The notes under the pieces were generated by a model. It was not told where the DNA came from and ran no database searches. It saw only the letters and a list, made by a program, of their open reading frames with translations. Shown here one piece after another: positions 47,636 through 49,868 of a stretch of DNA of 49,868 bases. Within the stretch, counting starts at the first letter, position 1; the number at the start of each line of letters is the position of its first letter. The translations under genes were made by a program, and so were the position numbers. This stretch comes from Roseovarius sp. M141 (GTDB lineage Bacteria; Pseudomonadota; Alphaproteobacteria; Rhodobacterales; Rhodobacteraceae): positions 1-49,868 of the forward strand of contig NZ_VCNH01000006.1 of assembly GCF_024355225.1 (NCBI RefSeq), written 5' to 3'.

Positions 47636-48660
47636 GCCGCATGTCCGCCGGACCAGGCGTGTCCTGCACCATGGACGACCCACTGCTCGGTGTAGGGACG
47701 TCCCCTGCCCACCCGATGCACGGTGCGGGTAAATTCACGGCCACCGTGAACGCGCCCTTTCTTTTCTGTCCGGTCAAGGGCGGCGAAAGGTTCGAGTGCG
47801 CGAATGGCGATGAAACGACCGTTGCGGGGGTTGATGACCTTATCCGCGTCGCCATGAAAAATGATGGTCGGCACTTGAGCATCAAGACGCTTGCCCGGAT
47901 CGCCACTTTGCATCGCTCTCGGAACGGATGCTGGATCATGAGCGGCTCCTACGGCCAGCCCCGAATGAACACCGACCGCCGCAAAGATATCGGAATATTC
48001 CGTTGCTAGGATCAACGCTGCTGCTGCCCCGGCAGACAGGCCCGCGACATAGACTCTGGAGGGATCGGCGTTCCAGTCGGCAATGATCTTGCGCGTCATG
48101 TCCGCCAGCAAAGCGGGTTCTCCCGCGCCCCGGTTCTGATCGCCCCGTCTATACCAGTTCCAGCACCGATAATGATGGGCGTCCCGCGCCTGATCCGGAT
48201 AAAGAACCAGAAAACCGAATTCCTCTGCCAGTGTATTCATCCCGGTGCCACGCGCAAAATCCTTCGACGATTGCCCACACCCGTGTAGCATGACGAGCAG
48301 CGGAAGCGGCGTCGTTGCCTTGTTCGCAGCGACCGGCACATAGAGCTTGTATGAACGGGTGCCAAAAGCGGTCTCATGTTGTCCGGCCTTGAACGTTGCG
48401 CCCCGCGGGGTCCTTGCTTGGGATCTGGTGGCAGGAACAGCCGCCCGGGCTTTGACTTTACCACTTCCGCCGCCGGCTGCACGCGACGGGCTGGCAGGCT
48501 TCACGGCTTTGCGCGCGGGCGTGCCGGGTTTTCTGGCTCTACGTTTCTTCGGTTTGGACGGGCCAAGGAGCGTGCTCCACATTTCGGTGATTGCGGAAGC
48601 GCCCGCGCGTCTTAGCTTGCGCTGTGTCTTCGCGCGTGCGCGCCTGAACGGATCGTGCAT
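47636..48660 (-). pseudogene. PHB-depolymerase-type esterase, 3'-truncated in this copy
   Basis: The deletion removes the final 35 codons, after GHAWSGGHAA; the frame then runs into the CN-hydrolase gene. The catalytic His region is just retained. Compare 10281-11411. Residue 63 is Gly here. Confidence 0.8.
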
Positions 48661-48998
48661 CTGACCTCACAAGCTCTGAAATATATGATACCGCGGTGTT
48701 TCACACACCGGGGTCCGCCGTTTCGCCGCCTGCTTGATTATGGCTGGCAACATGTCCGTTGCAGACGGGACGAGAAGCTCGTCTGCCTTTGCGTTGGCCA
48801 GAACGGGAAATCGGAAAAATCGCCCTGTTCTCCATACCGTCGTGTCCGATTGACATGCAACGGACATGTCTTGGTTTAACTCCGGCTTCGACTATTGGTT
48901 CATCAGCGAATAGACCTTTTTAATCGCTGCAAAACAAATGTATCGGTATTATCCACAAACCGATGAATTTCGTCATTCGACGGGTCTCGTAGCGTCCA
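48661..48998. other. Gene-poor stretch with the 14-bp inverted repeat (copy 2)
   Basis: Same as 11412-11749; no gene recognised. Confidence 0.5.
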
Positions 48999-49868
48999 TC
49001 ATTCGCTGTTCTCCGAAGGATCAGGCAGATCTTGTAGTTGCCGCCCGAGCGCCATCAGCCGCCACGCCTGATCATCTGATAACAATTTGCGCGCTTCACC
49101 GATGTTCAGCTCTGCACCCTTGACGGGAACCACATTGGCCCGCACAAACCGTCCGGTTTCACGCACCTGCACGTCATGACCCGGAAACCGCTTACGTAAC
49201 TCGGCCGAAAGCGTGTCGACGATCGGATGAACATCGGTCGAGTCCAGTTCTCGGGGTGCTCCGTCCAGCAGCTCGGCAACTGCAATGCGAAGGTTGCGCA
49301 GCCCGTCCCGCAGGATGTCAAAGGAAATCAGCCCCGCCGCAGCCGCATCAGCCCACCAGAATCCGAAACCAATGCCCACGATACCCGCAATACCTGCCAA
49401 GCCCGTCTTCCAGTCGGCTGCGTTCATATCCGCATCTGTGTAGAGGATCTTGTCCATCGCCGCACGGGCCAGCGGTTTCTTCATGTGGCCAAGGATGACA
49501 GGGGGAATGATGGAATAGACAAGTGCGGCGACCATCAGCCAGCCCAGCCAGACATCCCAGCCGAGGATCGTGACGTTTCCGATGGTGGGGTGCTCCTGCA
49601 GGATCAGAGCACTGGTCGCGTCATAGAGCAGGAATCCTCCCATGGCGGTCAGCGCGCCAGCAGCCAGAAGAAAAGCCAGCGACCCGACACGGTGAAATCC
49701 GAAAGGATATTGCTCGGTCGCGGGCTTGTTCTCAAACTTTCGCGCCAGCAGGAACAGGATGGGCGGCAGCAGACTGAGCGTGTCTTCGATCCACGCTGCC
49801 TTCATTGCCTGGCTGGATCCCATCGCAAAATACATCACCGCAATGATGGTCAGCAGCCAGAAAATTGA
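48999..49868 (-). CDS. CDF-family cation transporter, 5' end cut by window end (copy 2)
   Basis: The frame here is open to the natural stop: after SFDILRD it continues TDVHPIVDTLSAELRKRFPG (cytosolic domain) and ends PDPSENSE. This shows that the frameshift in copy 1 (11953-11958) is an error. The first 22 codons lie beyond the window end. Confidence 0.85.
   Translation of the reverse strand, partial: SIFWLLTIIAVMYFAMGSSQAMKAAWIEDTLSLLPPILFLLARKFENKPATEQYPFGFHRVGSLAFLLAAGALTAMGGFLLYDATSALILQEHPTIGNVTILGWDVWLGWLMVAALVYSIIPPVILGHMKKPLARAAMDKILYTDADMNAADWKTGLAGIAGIVGIGFGFWWADAAAAGLISFDILRDGLRNLRIAVAELLDGAPRELDSTDVHPIVDTLSAELRKRFPGHDVQVRETGRFVRANVVPVKGAELNIGEARKLLSDDQAWRLMALGRQLQDLPDPSENSE

Noticed and set aside
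46858..48660. Apparent hybrid of CN-hydrolase and esterase genes
   Set aside because: They are convergent and joined only by the 274-bp deletion in copy 2; copy 1 has both complete.

Overview
The window looks like a linearised circular plasmid of an alphaproteobacterium, most likely a Rhodobacterales (Roseobacter/Paracoccus-type) strain. The first 12,621 bases recur as the last 12,349 bases (37520-49868), and the repeat edges coincide with both window ends. This is what an untrimmed circular contig looks like, so the real replicon is about 37.5 kb. The taxonomic hint comes from the RPA-type RepA initiator with iterons, high-GC coding with GC-rich codons, two Crp/Fnr regulators, an HWE kinase, and Ku next to LigD. 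This is an inference from gene families; no database search was possible.

The two copies of the overlap differ at eleven places: short indels, a few substitutions and one 274-bp deletion. They break different genes in each copy. Where they disagree, the reading frame usually shows which copy is right, and each affected gene is annotated with that judgement. Notable corrections are that the MgtC-Crp 'fusion' in copy 1 is really two genes, and the nitrilase/esterase collision in copy 2 is a deletion.

Layout of one plasmid unit, starting at oriV: (i) replication and maintenance, 29.99-33.1 kb: six iterons, repA, an eight-unit array with an exact 18-bp period, parA plus a small basic partner gene, and a higBA toxin-antitoxin pair with a possibly leaderless promoter. 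(ii) A seven-gene overlapping operon, read leftwards from 40.3 (or 2.8) to 33.35 kb: a processive-type GT2, a second GT2, a GT4, an acyl-CoA-dehydrogenase-like protein, a PIG-L deacetylase, a NodS-like methyltransferase and a third GT2, closed by a terminator. The set of activities resembles Nod-factor chemistry and is the best candidate for an undescribed pathway. (iii) A stress and ion-homeostasis block, 3-23.8 kb: Crp regulator, MgtC, DUF421, CPA1 antiporter, channel-like protein, KatE catalase, CN-hydrolase, PHB-depolymerase-type esterase, CDF transporter with a lipoprotein, Ku-LigD end joining, PRC-barrel protein, EF-hand protein, CheB-CheR-PAS-HWE kinase with a receiver protein, a Gly/Gln-rich BON protein, and a second Crp/Fnr. 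(iv) A mobile-element pile-up, 23.83-29.98 kb: IS21 remnant, IS256 remnant, an intact cryptic Tn3-family transposon without matching target duplications, and an IS3-family remnant split by an intact IS2-group element with a 5-bp target duplication.

No relaxase, mating-pair genes, tRNA, rRNA or CRISPR array was seen.
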